Under the pieces are notes generated by a model, which saw only the letters and a list, made by a program, of their open reading frames with translations, did not search any database and was not told the DNA's origin. 61,570 nucleotides of DNA from a virus. Both the position numbers and the translations under genes were made by a program. This document shows, piece after piece, positions 7,574 through 15,132 of this stretch; within the stretch, counting starts at the first letter, position 1, and every line of letters begins with the position of its first letter. The stretch lies in the IMG/VR virus record IMGVR_UViG_3300036853_000133, positions 1 through 61,570 of that record. One strand, written 5' to 3'.

Positions 7574-8009
7574 GAATGTGCCCCGCTACCCATGCCCGCA
7601 TGCGCACGAAGCGCTGTTCAGGCGTCTCCTTTGACCAGTAGCCAGCACCCTCATCGTTTTCGTAGACGATCTCTTTCGCGAGAGCGTCGGCGATCTCGAA
7701 CGTATCGGCGACCGTCTCCGGGTCATGAGGATCGATGCCGCTCATGTCGATGTTGCGTGCCTTGCCAACCGCGCCGATGGCACAAACGGACTCAGCTTCG
7801 ATCAATCCCCAATGCGCGAACGAGACACGATCTGGCGCGGCCAGTTCATTGGCAATGAGGCGCTTAACCGGCATCGCATCGAGAGCCGCGAGCATTTCCT
7901 TCAGGAAGGATTTCCCGCACTTTCCACGAATTGCGCTCTTCACGGCCCCACGCCAGCGGATCAGCGCCCACTGATCATCACAGTCTTCGCTGTATCCGGA
8001 GCGGCTCAT
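7566..8009 (-). CDS. conserved phage protein of unknown function
   Basis: 147 residues starting [21 protein letters not shown]; the longer in-frame extension is an Arg/Ser-rich shadow of the GapR gene. The segments [39 protein letters not shown] and [26 protein letters not shown] match a family I remember as widespread in proteobacterial phages but without assigned activity. ATGA overlap with the GapR gene fixes the start. Confidence 0.75.
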   Translation of the reverse strand: MSRSGYSEDCDDQWALIRWRGAVKSAIRGKCGKSFLKEMLAALDAMPVKRLIANELAAPDRVSFAHWGLIEAESVCAIGAVGKARNIDMSGIDPHDPETVADTFEIADALAKEIVYENDEGAGYWSKETPEQRFVRMRAWVAGHIHE

Positions 8010-8296
8010 AGCAGCATCCCCAACGCCTGCAGATACGTCTCCAATATCGCTTCCTGCTCCGCTCGTTCGTCTTTGTCTTGCTTGCGGAGTTTCACGACCG
8101 CACGCAGGGCTTTGACGTCGTAGCCATTGGCTTTTGCTTCCGCATACACGTCGCGAATATCGTCGGAGAGGGCTTTCTTTTCTTCTTCGAGACGTTCGAT
8201 GCGTTCTACGAAGGCTTTGAGTTGGTCTTTGGCGAAGCGATGGGCGCGGTCTTCGGCAACGGCTTTGGATGCGCCGGATGCGGTTTGGGTTTGCAT
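8006..8296 (-). CDS. gapR-like: GapR family (DUF2312) DNA-binding protein
   Basis: 96 residues with the DUF2312/UPF0335 core [36 protein letters not shown] and [23 protein letters not shown]. In Caulobacter, GapR encircles overtwisted DNA ahead of replication and transcription and stimulates type II topoisomerases. A copy in a phage replication operon beside its own sliding clamp suggests help for fork progression or a shift of topoisomerase activity toward phage DNA. A strong Shine-Dalgarno (GGGAGGG) precedes the chosen ATG. Confidence 0.88.
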   Translation of the reverse strand: MQTQTASGASKAVAEDRAHRFAKDQLKAFVERIERLEEEKKALSDDIRDVYAEAKANGYDVKALRAVVKLRKQDKDERAEQEAILETYLQALGMLL

Positions 8297-8307
8297 GCTC
8301 GCCCTCC

Positions 8308-9405
8308 CTAAACGTGGCACGGCATGATGACGCCAACGATATCGGCGTCATCCGGACTCTCGACGCGAATAGGATCGCCGGGACCGTCTATGAACAGACG
8401 AAGACGCGTGCCTCCGATCGCACTAACGACGGCCTGAATATCATCGAGACGCATTCCCACCTCGCCGGGATCGCGCCCCGAACAATCGCAATCGATATGC
8501 TCTGCGCCTTCGCCGAACTTTGAGCGCAGAACAACGTCGATTGACTCGACATCATCTCGCCAACTCAGCTTGACGACGGTCGTGAGTTCGGGATCGCGTG
8601 CCGTCAGGAGTCGACCAAGGCCTGCGTCGATATCTTCCCGCATGACCGCGATCACGGGGGCGGCTGCATCTGGGATAACGCGTGGATAGTCCGGATAAGT
8701 CCCGTCAATGAGCTTGCTGACATAGCGGCGCCCCGCAGCCTGAATTGCGATCAGATTCTTCGTTACTTCGATCTGTGCTTCATCGATTGCGCCGGCCGTG
8801 CGAACGAATTCAGCGCATGCTTTTTCAGGAACTATGACGCCCTCGAACTTAGGCGATTGAGCATCGGAGAAAACGCGCACGAGCGTGTGACCGTCAGTCG
8901 CGACAGCCGCGAGTCGGTCATTCATACGATGAAGGTAGATTCCGCACAGATACGCCCGACTGACTTCCTGGGAGATGCAGGCGTCAGGCGTCTTGAACAG
9001 GCGTGCAACCTGTTTGCCGGTCAGTGAGAACGTAACGGGGTCTTTGGGAGTCAGGACCAGCGGGAAATCAGCCGCCGGCAATAATCCAAACTGATAGCTC
9101 GATCGTCCGCAACGCACGCGAGCTAACACGTTGTCTGTGTCGCAGACGACCTGTGAACCGTCGGGCCAACCCATAATTAGGCGCGAGAAGCGATCCGAGG
9201 GCATCGCAACCGCGCCTCCGGATGTGACTTCAGCCGGGATCGTTGCCTGGCTACAAGAGTCCAGATCGTGGCCCGTGATCTTGATCGATTGTCCTTCCGC
9301 CTCGATCAGAAGGTGCGACAGAATCGGGATATTATTGCCCTTCGCGCGTGCCGAAACGACGTGCAAGGCCTCCTTGAGTGCGTCACGCTCGACAAGAAAT
9401 TTCAT
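8308..9405 (-). CDS. dnaN-like: DNA polymerase III beta sliding clamp
   Basis: 365 residues, the normal length. The clamp pattern runs throughout: [36 protein letters not shown] at the N-terminus, [26 protein letters not shown] in the middle, and a C-terminal VIMPCHV in place of the usual V(M/L)PM(R/K)(V/L). The clamp tethers the replicative polymerase. No phage polymerase is visible, so this copy may redirect host Pol III, or resist host factors that act on the host clamp. Confidence 0.92.
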   Translation of the reverse strand: MKFLVERDALKEALHVVSARAKGNNIPILSHLLIEAEGQSIKITGHDLDSCSQATIPAEVTSGGAVAMPSDRFSRLIMGWPDGSQVVCDTDNVLARVRCGRSSYQFGLLPAADFPLVLTPKDPVTFSLTGKQVARLFKTPDACISQEVSRAYLCGIYLHRMNDRLAAVATDGHTLVRVFSDAQSPKFEGVIVPEKACAEFVRTAGAIDEAQIEVTKNLIAIQAAGRRYVSKLIDGTYPDYPRVIPDAAAPVIAVMREDIDAGLGRLLTARDPELTTVVKLSWRDDVESIDVVLRSKFGEGAEHIDCDCSGRDPGEVGMRLDDIQAVVSAIGGTRLRLFIDGPGDPIRVESPDDADIVGVIMPCHV

Positions 9406-9411
9406 GATGCC

Positions 9412-9738
9412 TCAGATCTTCCGACCGATGGCGTCATGCAAACCAAGCATGGCGCGGTTGAATTCATCAGGTCGCGGGATGTCGAAGGTCAGCTTGCCAA
9501 CCGGACGGTCAAGCGCGTCGCAGACCCTGTGCGCGGCATCCGTCGCGGCGGTCAGGCTTTCCTCTTCCTCCGCTTTAAGGCGCTGAATTTCGTTGTTTTT
9601 TTCTTCGATCTCATCTTCGTGAGCGCTTTGGGCGGACTTTATCGCCTCTTTGGCGTCATCAATCGCCGAGGTGACCGCGCGTTGTGCCGCGTCGAGTGCA
9701 TCAAGGACACCTTCAAGTCTGGTATCACTACTTGCCAT
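9412..9738 (-). CDS. coiled-coil protein upstream of the clamp gene
   Basis: 108 residues starting MASSDTRLEGVLDALDAAQRA. Residues about 10-70 form an acidic/basic heptad-rich helix (IDDAKEAIKSAQSAHEDEIEEKNNEIQRL), a clear coiled coil. Function unknown. It ends six bases before the clamp start, so both are on one transcript. Confidence 0.65.
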   Translation of the reverse strand: MASSDTRLEGVLDALDAAQRAVTSAIDDAKEAIKSAQSAHEDEIEEKNNEIQRLKAEEEESLTAATDAAHRVCDALDRPVGKLTFDIPRPDEFNRAMLGLHDAIGRKI

Positions 9739-9976
9739 TACCAACCTCCAATGTTGATCTTGTCCGCACACAGGCGTGATGGATGGATGAGGCGAGATCG
9801 TTTGCGTAGACGTCATGAATTGCATTGCAGATGTCGACGCTGGCGCAGTCGCTCTCATCGCAACAGTTCGGACATTCCGGCGGTGCTGTCGCCCTGACGT
9901 GGTTGTGTGTCCGTTCGATCATCTCGTTGAGTGAGGGGTGATCGCGATGGGGTTTGAAGGGATTGCGATGCATCAT
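9728..9976 (-). CDS. small cysteine-containing protein
   Basis: 82 residues starting MMHRNPFKPHRDHPSLNEMIER. It has a CPNCCDESDC cluster that could bind zinc and a helical C-terminus. The start overlaps the stop of the HD gene (ACATGATG). Function unknown. Confidence 0.6.
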   Translation of the reverse strand: MMHRNPFKPHRDHPSLNEMIERTHNHVRATAPPECPNCCDESDCASVDICNAIHDVYANDLASSIHHACVRTRSTLEVGNGK

Positions 9977-10629
9977 GTGGCCTCCGCACGCGCGAGCGCG
10001 AGTTGCTTTGCGAACGAGGGCAACAGCTTCATGCATCGCGACAGATACTGTTTCTGCGCGACCTCCCATGGCCACGGGAGAAGGATGCGCTCCGCAAGCG
10101 TCATGACGTTTTCATAGGGTGCCCAATTCGGATGCTCGATGCCCTGCATCAGGTCGCGCCATTCCGTCACGAACATCACCTTGTCCCAGTACTTCACGTT
10201 CGTGATGATCTCGGGATCTTCAGGAGGCCAGGCGAGGCCTGCAGCTTCGTGAATGGCAACGTCGTGGCGATATTCTATATTCTTGATGACAGCCAGGACG
10301 TACTCGGCATCGATTCCGCATTGTGCTTCGCACTCTTCTGCGATGGCTTTTTTGTAGGGCGTCGTTTTGTCCTTCAGTACGTGTTCGTGGCCATCGTGGA
10401 CGTGGAAGTAGGCCGCAAGCAGCCGATCGCCGGTCAAGCGGATGATGGCGTCACTTCCGCGACATTGATGTTCGGCGACCGAATAGAACTTGCCGGGCGT
10501 TGCGCCGTTGAAGCGCGCTTCTTTTGCAGTCTGTTCGGCAATTACATTCCAATCGATATCGTTTGCGTGCGGGGCACGAAGATCGATGCCGCGACCGTTG
10601 GCAAGCGTGAGGATGGTTTGCGCCGACAT
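9973..10629 (-). CDS. HD-domain phosphohydrolase (YfbR-like)
   Basis: 218 residues. It opens with LTLANGRGIDLRAPHANDIDW and carries the HD metal ligands: His54 in YSVAEHQ and His78-Asp79 in YFHVHDGHEH. This resembles the YfbR/HD-type 5'-nucleotidases common in phages, which hydrolyse deoxynucleoside monophosphates. Likely roles are adjusting nucleotide pools during replication or removing a normal dNMP in favour of a modified one; the latter would fit the hypermodification gene at 22.7 kb. Confidence 0.75.
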   Translation of the reverse strand: MSAQTILTLANGRGIDLRAPHANDIDWNVIAEQTAKEARFNGATPGKFYSVAEHQCRGSDAIIRLTGDRLLAAYFHVHDGHEHVLKDKTTPYKKAIAEECEAQCGIDAEYVLAVIKNIEYRHDVAIHEAAGLAWPPEDPEIITNVKYWDKVMFVTEWRDLMQGIEHPNWAPYENVMTLAERILLPWPWEVAQKQYLSRCMKLLPSFAKQLALARAEAT

Positions 10630-10641
10630 GTTTTATGATTC

Positions 10642-10923
10642 TCAGATGAACTGCGCCGGCTTCCTGTTCGGGTATTCCCGATGCAGGAATTCCGCGATGT
10701 CTTTGTCGATGGGTGTTTGATGAATGCGGGTGCGGACACGCGGGGCGTTGCGCCAGTCAGGCTCTTCCAAGTTTCGGAAGAATGCACGCAAGAGCATGCG
10801 AATGATGGCGTAGATGATCGCGCCGATCAGAAGGGCCGCAGCGATGACGCCTGCGCAGATGAGTGCAATCGTGACAAACAGCGCCCAATCGACGTTGATG
10901 CTGGCTGCTGCAATAAGTGCCAT
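10642..10923 (-). CDS. small inner-membrane protein
   Basis: 93 residues starting MALIAAASINVDWALF. One long hydrophobic segment (VTIALICAGVIAAALLIGAIIYAIIRMLL, about residues 15-45) is followed by a basic cytoplasmic tail. Function unknown. Confidence 0.6.
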   Translation of the reverse strand: MALIAAASINVDWALFVTIALICAGVIAAALLIGAIIYAIIRMLLRAFFRNLEEPDWRNAPRVRTRIHQTPIDKDIAEFLHREYPNRKPAQFI

Positions 10924-11045
10924 GTGCGCAAACCTTCGATACGGCAAGAGACCGTCAGTCGTCTTGTCGGGATGAAGCTGTTACGCGAGGCTCACGCTTA
11001 CATTTACTGGCAGGGAGGAAACGAAAAGTAGAAATCAGATTTGGT

Positions 11046-11288
11046 TCAGTCCGAGAGCAGTGCCCGCGGTTTCGTGAGTGCCATCACCCTCACGCATCGC
11101 CCGTTGAATGAGACCTCTTCAACGAGCTTGGCGGTGAGAAGCGCCTTCAGTGTCGGGTTTTCGAAGTTGATCATCTCGTAGCCGCCGGGCTCGCGTGCCC
11201 TGCGAAGCGCATAGGCGGCGCCGCATTCGCCTAAGAGGCCGCAACGGTTCGCCTTAGCGTGTGGGCATGCCTTGAGGATGCACGTCAT
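11046..11288 (-). CDS. small cysteine-containing protein
   Basis: 80 residues starting MTCILKACPHAKANRCGLLGEC. It is preceded by a very strong Shine-Dalgarno (GGGGAGGGCGGC then ATG), which fixes the start against a far longer in-frame ORF. It contains five cysteines in the first 25 residues and a folded-looking C-terminus (INFENPTLKALLTAKLVEEVSFNGR). Function unknown. Confidence 0.65.
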   Translation of the reverse strand: MTCILKACPHAKANRCGLLGECGAAYALRRAREPGGYEMINFENPTLKALLTAKLVEEVSFNGRCVRVMALTKPRALLSD

Positions 11289-11794
11289 GCCGCCCTCCCC
11301 TGAAAAGTCGCCGGGCAATGCATGTGCTGCAGACACAATGCACCCTTGACCGCGTCCGGGTCCGCGTTCGTCAGCAATACCGCCGAACAGACAGCGCTGA
11401 CGTTCGCCGTTCCATTCAGCCCGTGTACGGCGATCAACCGCACGCAGCTTCGCTCTTTCGCGCTGGGGTATGGTGAAATAGATCTCGCGGCCCGGGCATG
11501 TCCGGGGATGCAGTCCGGCGCCGTTGGCTCTCCGGAGGAAACGGTTTCTGCACCACGCCCCGCTAGCGTGTTCGGAAGCGATCCGAACAATCCGCGAGAA
11601 CTCCCGGGTGAGACTGGACCGCTCGCTACCCATCCCGGCTTGATCGTGGCTTTGGTGGTACATGTCGCCGTCTGGACGCAGCCTCTGGCTCCCACATCCC
11701 GCCACGATCGCACGGGCCAAAGCCTCGTCCGTCCGCTCACCCGAACTGAATTCTGCGATGTGGGAGCCAAGCGCGAAGCTTGCAGCCGCCCCAC
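11285..11794 (-). CDS. uncertain ORF, C-terminal part plausible
   Basis: The last 55 codons (VRLIAVHGLNGTANVSAVC through TNADPDAVKGALCLQHMHC) have high third-position GC and end in an ATGA overlap with the next gene, both signs of real coding. The first 110 codons are Pro/Ser/Arg-rich and compete with an equally open minus-strand frame that runs through the whole region. A start further downstream, for example GTG at 11443, is possible. I cannot decide which frame is used in 11500-12229. Confidence 0.3.
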   Translation of the reverse strand: MGRLQASRLAPTSQNSVRVSGRTRLWPVRSWRDVGARGCVQTATCTTKATIKPGWVASGPVSPGSSRGLFGSLPNTLAGRGAETVSSGEPTAPDCIPGHARAARSISPYPSAKERSCVRLIAVHGLNGTANVSAVCSAVLLTNADPDAVKGALCLQHMHCPATFQGRAA

Positions 11795-12229
11795 ATCGCA
11801 CGCCCGTTCGTGGACATTTATAGGCCGTCTTGAACGGAGCCGAAGTCATCCAGCCTTGACGTTCCGCTGGTGCGGAAACGAACGGAATGCAGACGCACTG
11901 CTCTTCGCCGCAGATTTCGCATGCTGCATTCGAATTGAATCGAGCGACCGCTAGCCCTTTGATGCGGTCACGCACCCTTCCCTGTCGCTCAATACGCGTT
12001 GAAGCGAAACGCGAGTCGGTTGACCTGGGTTGATGGATGGCGAGTCTGTCGCTCGAACTGAATTGGTCCGGGGAACCTACGACGCCCCGGCTCGCCGCCG
12101 CTTTCGCGGGCAAGTCCAAATGATCTTTTCCGTAGTTCCGAAGCTGTGCAATTTTGGAGAGCGTTACGATCTCTTCATTCGTGCCTCCTGGGTTATCCCG
12201 CGACGGGACGGGGAACGTGGTTGCGGCAA
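11795..12229. other. stretch without a confident gene
   Basis: No frame stands out. One minus-strand frame is open throughout (including CEICGEEQCVC and TNEEIVTLSKIAQLRNYGKDH) but lacks a credible start. A perfect AGGAGG ribosome site at about 12192 precedes an ATG whose frame stops after four codons. A 12-bp inverted repeat (ggctcccacatc) lies just downstream at 11687-11698 and 11757-11768. A decayed gene or a frameshifted gene are both possible. Confidence 0.4.
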
Positions 12230-12406
12230 TCAGTCGCTTGCGCAGGCAATGCCGCGAGGCCACCAGATATGCAGCGCAATCGGGCCGGCGCGAAGCGTGA
12301 AGCCGTTGCCGAAGTTGATCTTGCCCCAGCGTTTGCCGTGGCCGCGATAGCCGACGATCAGCGCCAGCTTCGTTTGGTTGCCCTTCGGGCCGATGGCGAG
12401 TCTCAT
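12230..12406 (-). CDS. 58-residue hypothetical protein
   Basis: Starts MRLAIGPKGNQTKLALIVGY and ends ACASD-stop. The ATG overlaps the upstream TGA (ATGA) as in the other genes of this operon, and the codons look typical of the neighbourhood. The product is small and basic with a WGKINFGNGFTLRAGP segment. Function unknown. Confidence 0.6.
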   Translation of the reverse strand: MRLAIGPKGNQTKLALIVGYRGHGKRWGKINFGNGFTLRAGPIALHIWWPRGIACASD

Positions 12407-12828
12407 GATCTGCCTCGATCTGTGATGGCGAGAACTTTGCGGCCGACCTCGGCTTCACGCTCCCGGTCAAGCCACCATGCGGCGTTACAGCCATCCATGA
12501 ATGCGTCGTGAAACGGCGCTCCGTGATCGGAGCGGAAGAGAATGCGCAGGAATTCGACGGGCGGCTTGCGGCGCTGGCCTGGGTCGCGCGTGACGAAAGC
12601 GTAGCAACTGGTGCGTGGCCAGCCAGTGGCAAGGTGCAGAAGCTGTCCGGTTTCCTTGTTGCCGAAAACCGCTGTGGCGCAGCCGTAAAACCAATCGTCA
12701 GAACCTTTCGCTCCCGCTTCCGGAACAGGCATTTCGATCCGTAATCCCGATTCCGGACGACGATCGATTCCGCTTTCGGGAGCGGCATTGATTGCGGCGA
12801 TCTGCGCTTTCGACAATGGTTGATGCAT
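12403..12828 (-). CDS. hypothetical protein, first gene of the left operon block
   Basis: 141 residues starting MHQPLSKAQIAAINAAPESG, preceded by ACGGGGA as ribosome site. The middle (DDWFYGCATAVFGNKETGQLLHLATGWPRTSCYAFVTRD) looks folded and contains two cysteines. The C-terminus is acidic/basic helical. Function unknown. Confidence 0.65.
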   Translation of the reverse strand: MHQPLSKAQIAAINAAPESGIDRRPESGLRIEMPVPEAGAKGSDDWFYGCATAVFGNKETGQLLHLATGWPRTSCYAFVTRDPGQRRKPPVEFLRILFRSDHGAPFHDAFMDGCNAAWWLDREREAEVGRKVLAITDRGRS

Positions 12829-12866
12829 GATGATTTTCCCCGTTGATGATCTGAAGTTCTCGCGCT

Positions 12867-12905
12867 CCGAGCGCTGCCAGCCACAGTCCCCGTGGCAACG
12901 CTCGG
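12867..12905. repeat. inverted repeat upstream of the left operon block
   Basis: Arms of 13 bases (CCGAGCGCTGCCA and TGGCAACGCTCGG) match at 12 positions around a 13-nt loop. The repeat lies between the divergent starts at 12828 and 13026. It could be an operator or a 5'-UTR hairpin. No clear promoter was found beside it. Confidence 0.5.
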
Positions 12906-13025
12906 ATGCGCGTAGCTCCAGCCGACATGACACGGGGATGCATCATGCCGGCTGGACCCGTCGTCAGCCTGGCCGGGCTGGGACGGGAATTGGAACGCAA
13001 CGCAACGCAGTGGAACGGACACAAC

Positions 13026-13217
13026 ATGCGAACGGGCACGAAGGTCGGACTGATACTGATCGGATTGATCTGGCTCGCCGTGTCGACGGGCATCAGCGCG
13101 CACTTCGTCATGAAGGCGCAGAGCGAGGCTGCTCAAACGAAATTCATGGACCCGCTGCGTGTGTATCGCGGGCGCGTACCGGCGGGCGCCAGATCCCAAG
13201 GCGGTCTTTGGGTCTGA
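13026..13217 (+). CDS. small single-pass membrane protein
   Basis: 63 residues starting MRTGTKVGLILIGLIWLAVSTG. One transmembrane segment (residues 8-27) is followed by a short soluble tail. The gene points against the left operon. There is no strong ribosome site, so it is moderately supported. Confidence 0.5.
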   Translation: MRTGTKVGLILIGLIWLAVSTGISAHFVMKAQSEAAQTKFMDPLRVYRGRVPAGARSQGGLWV

Positions 13218-13243
13218 GCGTCCGCCGGCAGTCTCCAACGCAT

Positions 13244-13388
13244 ATCGGCCGACATCTGAGGTCGCTGGGAGGCAGGCTCCCAGACATCGGCCGATCTCTC
13301 TCGCCTGGAGGGCGGAGGGAGACGATTGGAATGCGCATCGGCCGACGCCTGGGAGGTGCTGGGGGGCGGGACTCAGACGCCGGCCGAT
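13244..13388. repeat. two tandem stem-loop units built on ATCGGCCGA
   Basis: ATCGGCCGAC at 13244 pairs with ATCGGCCGAT at 13286; between them lies an inner hairpin CTGGGAG-GCAGG-CTCCCAG (13265-13283). A second unit has ATCGGCCGAC at 13337 and CCGGCCGAT at 13380, with the flanking CGCCTG/CAGACG extending the stem through G-T pairs. Four near-copies of one palindromic core in 145 bp suggest a protein-binding iteron array or a duplicated RNA structure. Confidence 0.6.
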
Positions 13389-13732
13389 CTCCTGCGTGGG
13401 GACGCGCGGAGAAGATTCAAATTGGATCGATTGCGGTAAGTCCGGCTTGTGAAGTTCCAAGCCTGAATATCGAGCTGCCTGAGGCCCGGAACGTTCCACT
13501 CCGGGGTGACGGCAAGAGCGCGGGCGGACCAGTGCACGGGTTCGCTCGCGTGCGGGCGGGCTTTGATGCTCGAGCAGGTCGAAGTGTCGCTGCGGCAGGG
13601 CTGTTAATTCTGGGGAAAACTCGGAACCAGCAGTGGTATTCGGAATGTGAAAGTGACAGCCGCAAGCGATTGGAAACCCTTGCGGCAGTGTCATTTGATA
13701 CGATGCCGGCAACCCCTTACCCGGCTCAGATG

Positions 13733-13748
13733 TGGTCAATATTGACCA
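13733..13748. promoter_or_regulatory. 16-bp perfect palindrome, operator-like
   Basis: TGGTCAATATTGACCA is a perfect palindrome 70 bp upstream of the plus-strand gene at 13818. Its right half supplies TTGACC, which could be a -35 element, although no good -10 follows. A dimeric repressor site is the simplest reading. Confidence 0.5.
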
Positions 13749-13817
13749 GTCAGGGCACGGGAAAATTTCACAACCTACACCCGTGGAACGCTGTTGCTTT
13801 GAAACGGGTGCGTCATC

Positions 13818-14114
13818 ATGGGAGCCAGTCGCGAGTTTGCCACGCAGTACACGGAACCGACGATCATCCACGACATCTTTGCAAGCGGAGCTGCACATGC
13901 GGTCGCCATCAACGGCGGATGTGTGCGGCTGACCTGGTACGTCGATATCCCGCTGTTCACCCCGGATGGGGTTCTGGAACATCGCATCGTCGATCGCGTG
14001 GTGATTCCACAGGAAGCCATCCCTGGATTGATGCTGATGCTCGGCAGCGCGATGGTCACCCAAACAGAAGGGTTGTTTTCGATCGCTCGACGGGTGCCGA
14101 AGATCGGTCACTGA
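13818..14114 (+). CDS. hypothetical protein, 98 residues
   Basis: The product (TIIHDIFASGAAHAVAINGG, VRLTWYVDIPLFTPDGVLEH, VDRVVIPQEAIPGLMLMLGS) reads as an ordinary folded protein, unlike the antisense frame. It resembles small proteins of unknown function I associate with Hyphomicrobiales, without a named family. It converges with and slightly overlaps the HTH gene at 14108-14341. Confidence 0.65.
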   Translation: MGASREFATQYTEPTIIHDIFASGAAHAVAINGGCVRLTWYVDIPLFTPDGVLEHRIVDRVVIPQEAIPGLMLMLGSAMVTQTEGLFSIARRVPKIGH

Positions 14115-14341
14115 GCGGCCTCCGCACCAACGCGGGCGCCCCCGCCTCCAACGAACGCCATGATCGGAACGACTCCGCCCGTCGCTTCGCTGAGCTTCAC
14201 GGCCATGTTGAGCGAGGGCGTCTTCTTGCCGCTCAGGATTTCAGACAGGTAGGGCTCCGATAGCCCGGCAGCTTCGGCAAACCGAGCCTGCGAGGTGTTC
14301 TTTGCGATCCAGGCCTGAAGTGGATGCGGCGAATCATTCAT
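14108..14341 (-). CDS. Cro/C1-type HTH regulator, first leftward early gene
   Basis: 77 residues with an XRE-type HTH (QARFAEAAGLSEPYLSEILSGKKTPSLNMAVKLSEATGG, about 18-56). The predicted leftward promoter TTGACT-N18-TAAGTT (14378-14349) would start transcription at or one base from the ATG, giving a leaderless mRNA. It is divergent from the second HTH gene. By position it is the Cro-like or early regulator of the leftward operon. The Gly-rich C-terminus is too short for a classical CI cleavage domain. Confidence 0.8.
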   Translation of the reverse strand: MNDSPHPLQAWIAKNTSQARFAEAAGLSEPYLSEILSGKKTPSLNMAVKLSEATGGVVPIMAFVGGGGARVGAEAAQ

Positions 14342-14348
14342 GACCGAA

Positions 14349-14401
14349 AACTTAGCTATCGGCGAACATATAAGTCAAGAACGAAATTCGCTATCGGCGA
14401 A
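14349..14401 (-). promoter_or_regulatory. leftward early promoter with two operators (PL/OL)
   Basis: On the minus strand TTGACT (14378-14373), an 18-bp spacer and TAAGTT (14354-14349) form a good sigma70-type promoter. Operator O1 ttagctatcggcgaa (14352-14366) covers the end of the spacer and the first three -10 bases. Operator O2 ttcgctatcggcgaa (14387-14401) lies 8 bp upstream of the -35. The operators are 15-bp hyphenated palindromes of the form TTMGC-N5-GCGAA and their centres are 35 bp apart. O2 also sits just upstream of the divergent repressor gene. Confidence 0.8.
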
Positions 14402-14435
14402 TGGACCGTTCTCGCATACACTTCGACACTCGGGA

Positions 14436-14768
14436 ATGCCGCGACCGAACCGCAATTCCCGATCGAAGCCGCCCCGGCGCCTGTTCCTGGGTCTCTGGCT
14501 CAAGCGCTTGAACCGCAAGCAGGCCGAGATTGCGGAGGCGGCCGGGATCACTCCGACCTACGTTTCTGAGCTAGTCAATGATCCGGGCAAGAACCCGTCT
14601 CCCACGGTTTTGCTCGATATTTCAGAGGCTTTGGGCCTCACGGTGAATGACCTCTACAATATGCCCCCAGCCATCGAGGCAACCGAAGCCGCAGGCAAGC
14701 TCAACCCGGCTCAGCTCGCGACACTCGGGCGGCTTTTGGATGAGATGAAGCCGATCAAGCGGCGGTAA
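14436..14768 (+). CDS. HTH repressor between the operator pairs
   Basis: 110 residues from ATG 14436 (after CACTCGGGA); an upstream in-frame ATG at 14340 would run through both operators and is less likely. The HTH spans about 24-65 (LKRLNRKQAEIAEAAGITPTYVSELVND, then SPTVLLDISEALGLTVNDLYN). The C-terminal KLNPAQLATLGRLLDEMKP may mediate dimerisation. It lacks the LexA/CI self-cleavage domain, so induction by RecA would need another route. The gene is bracketed by two operator pairs, as cI is in lambdoid phages, so I infer it is the immunity repressor. Confidence 0.75.
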   Translation: MPRPNRNSRSKPPRRLFLGLWLKRLNRKQAEIAEAAGITPTYVSELVNDPGKNPSPTVLLDISEALGLTVNDLYNMPPAIEATEAAGKLNPAQLATLGRLLDEMKPIKRR

Positions 14769-14824
14769 TCTGATTTCATTTCCTTGAGAACGATCCGGGA
14801 ACATCAGACCTGTGGACAAATGAG

Positions 14825-14877
14825 TTAGCTAGTGGCGAATATTTCGCTTGACGGCTAGCTTCGCTATCAGCTAAGTT
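14825..14877 (+). promoter_or_regulatory. rightward early promoter with two operators (PR/OR)
   Basis: TTGACG (14848-14853), an 18-bp spacer and TAAGTT (14872-14877) form the rightward promoter. Operator O3 ttagctagtggcgaa (14825-14839) ends 8 bp upstream of the -35. Operator O5 ttcgctatcagctaa (14860-14874) covers the first three -10 bases. A weaker ttcgc...gctag site lies between (14843-14858). The geometry is identical to the leftward promoter, including the 35-bp spacing. Confidence 0.8.
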
Positions 14878-14925
14878 TCTCCCACGAACCCAAAACTGAT
14901 TCACGCCTGAGGGGTTCGGGGGAAG

Positions 14926-15132
14926 ATGAAGATGGCCGAGCGCACGCCCCACACTGTCACTTTTCGCCGCGCCCCGAACATGGACCGCGAGATGGTCACC
15001 AAGTGCAGCGTCAACGAGGCGCACGCGTTCTGCGACAATCAGGCGCGCATGAATATTCTGCACCACACCATTTCCATCGCGGATGCCGATGGCAAGGTTG
15101 TCTACCGCGGCCCCGCCCCTGAGGCCGCGTGA
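14926..15132 (+). CDS. hypothetical protein, first gene of the rightward operon
   Basis: 68 residues (MKMAERTPHTVTFRRAPNMDREMVTKC...). A GGGGGAAG ribosome site lies just upstream; it is spaced better for the second ATG at 14932. It is the first gene after the rightward promoter and overlaps the next gene by TGATG. Function unknown. Confidence 0.7.
   Translation: MKMAERTPHTVTFRRAPNMDREMVTKCSVNEAHAFCDNQARMNILHHTISIADADGKVVYRGPAPEAA

Larger units (their letters stand above)
13218..13817. other. 600-bp intergenic region with repeats and palindromes
   Basis: No gene is credible here on either strand; the long open frames are shadows. The region contains the tandem stem-loops at 13244-13388, an 8-bp inverted repeat gccgcaag/cttgcggc at about 13659-13686, and a 16-bp palindrome at 13733-13748. 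It could be an origin of replication, a structured RNA or a control region upstream of the gene at 13818. Confidence 0.5.

Noticed and set aside
11046-14111. 1021-codon open frame on the minus strand
   Set aside because: Low-complexity Arg/Ser/Pro-rich sequence that runs through several better-supported genes in other frames; only its last 80 codons, behind a strong ribosome site, are kept.
12827-14263. 478-codon open frame on the plus strand
   Set aside because: Antisense-like composition crossing non-coding repeats and the 98-residue gene at 13818; no ribosome site.
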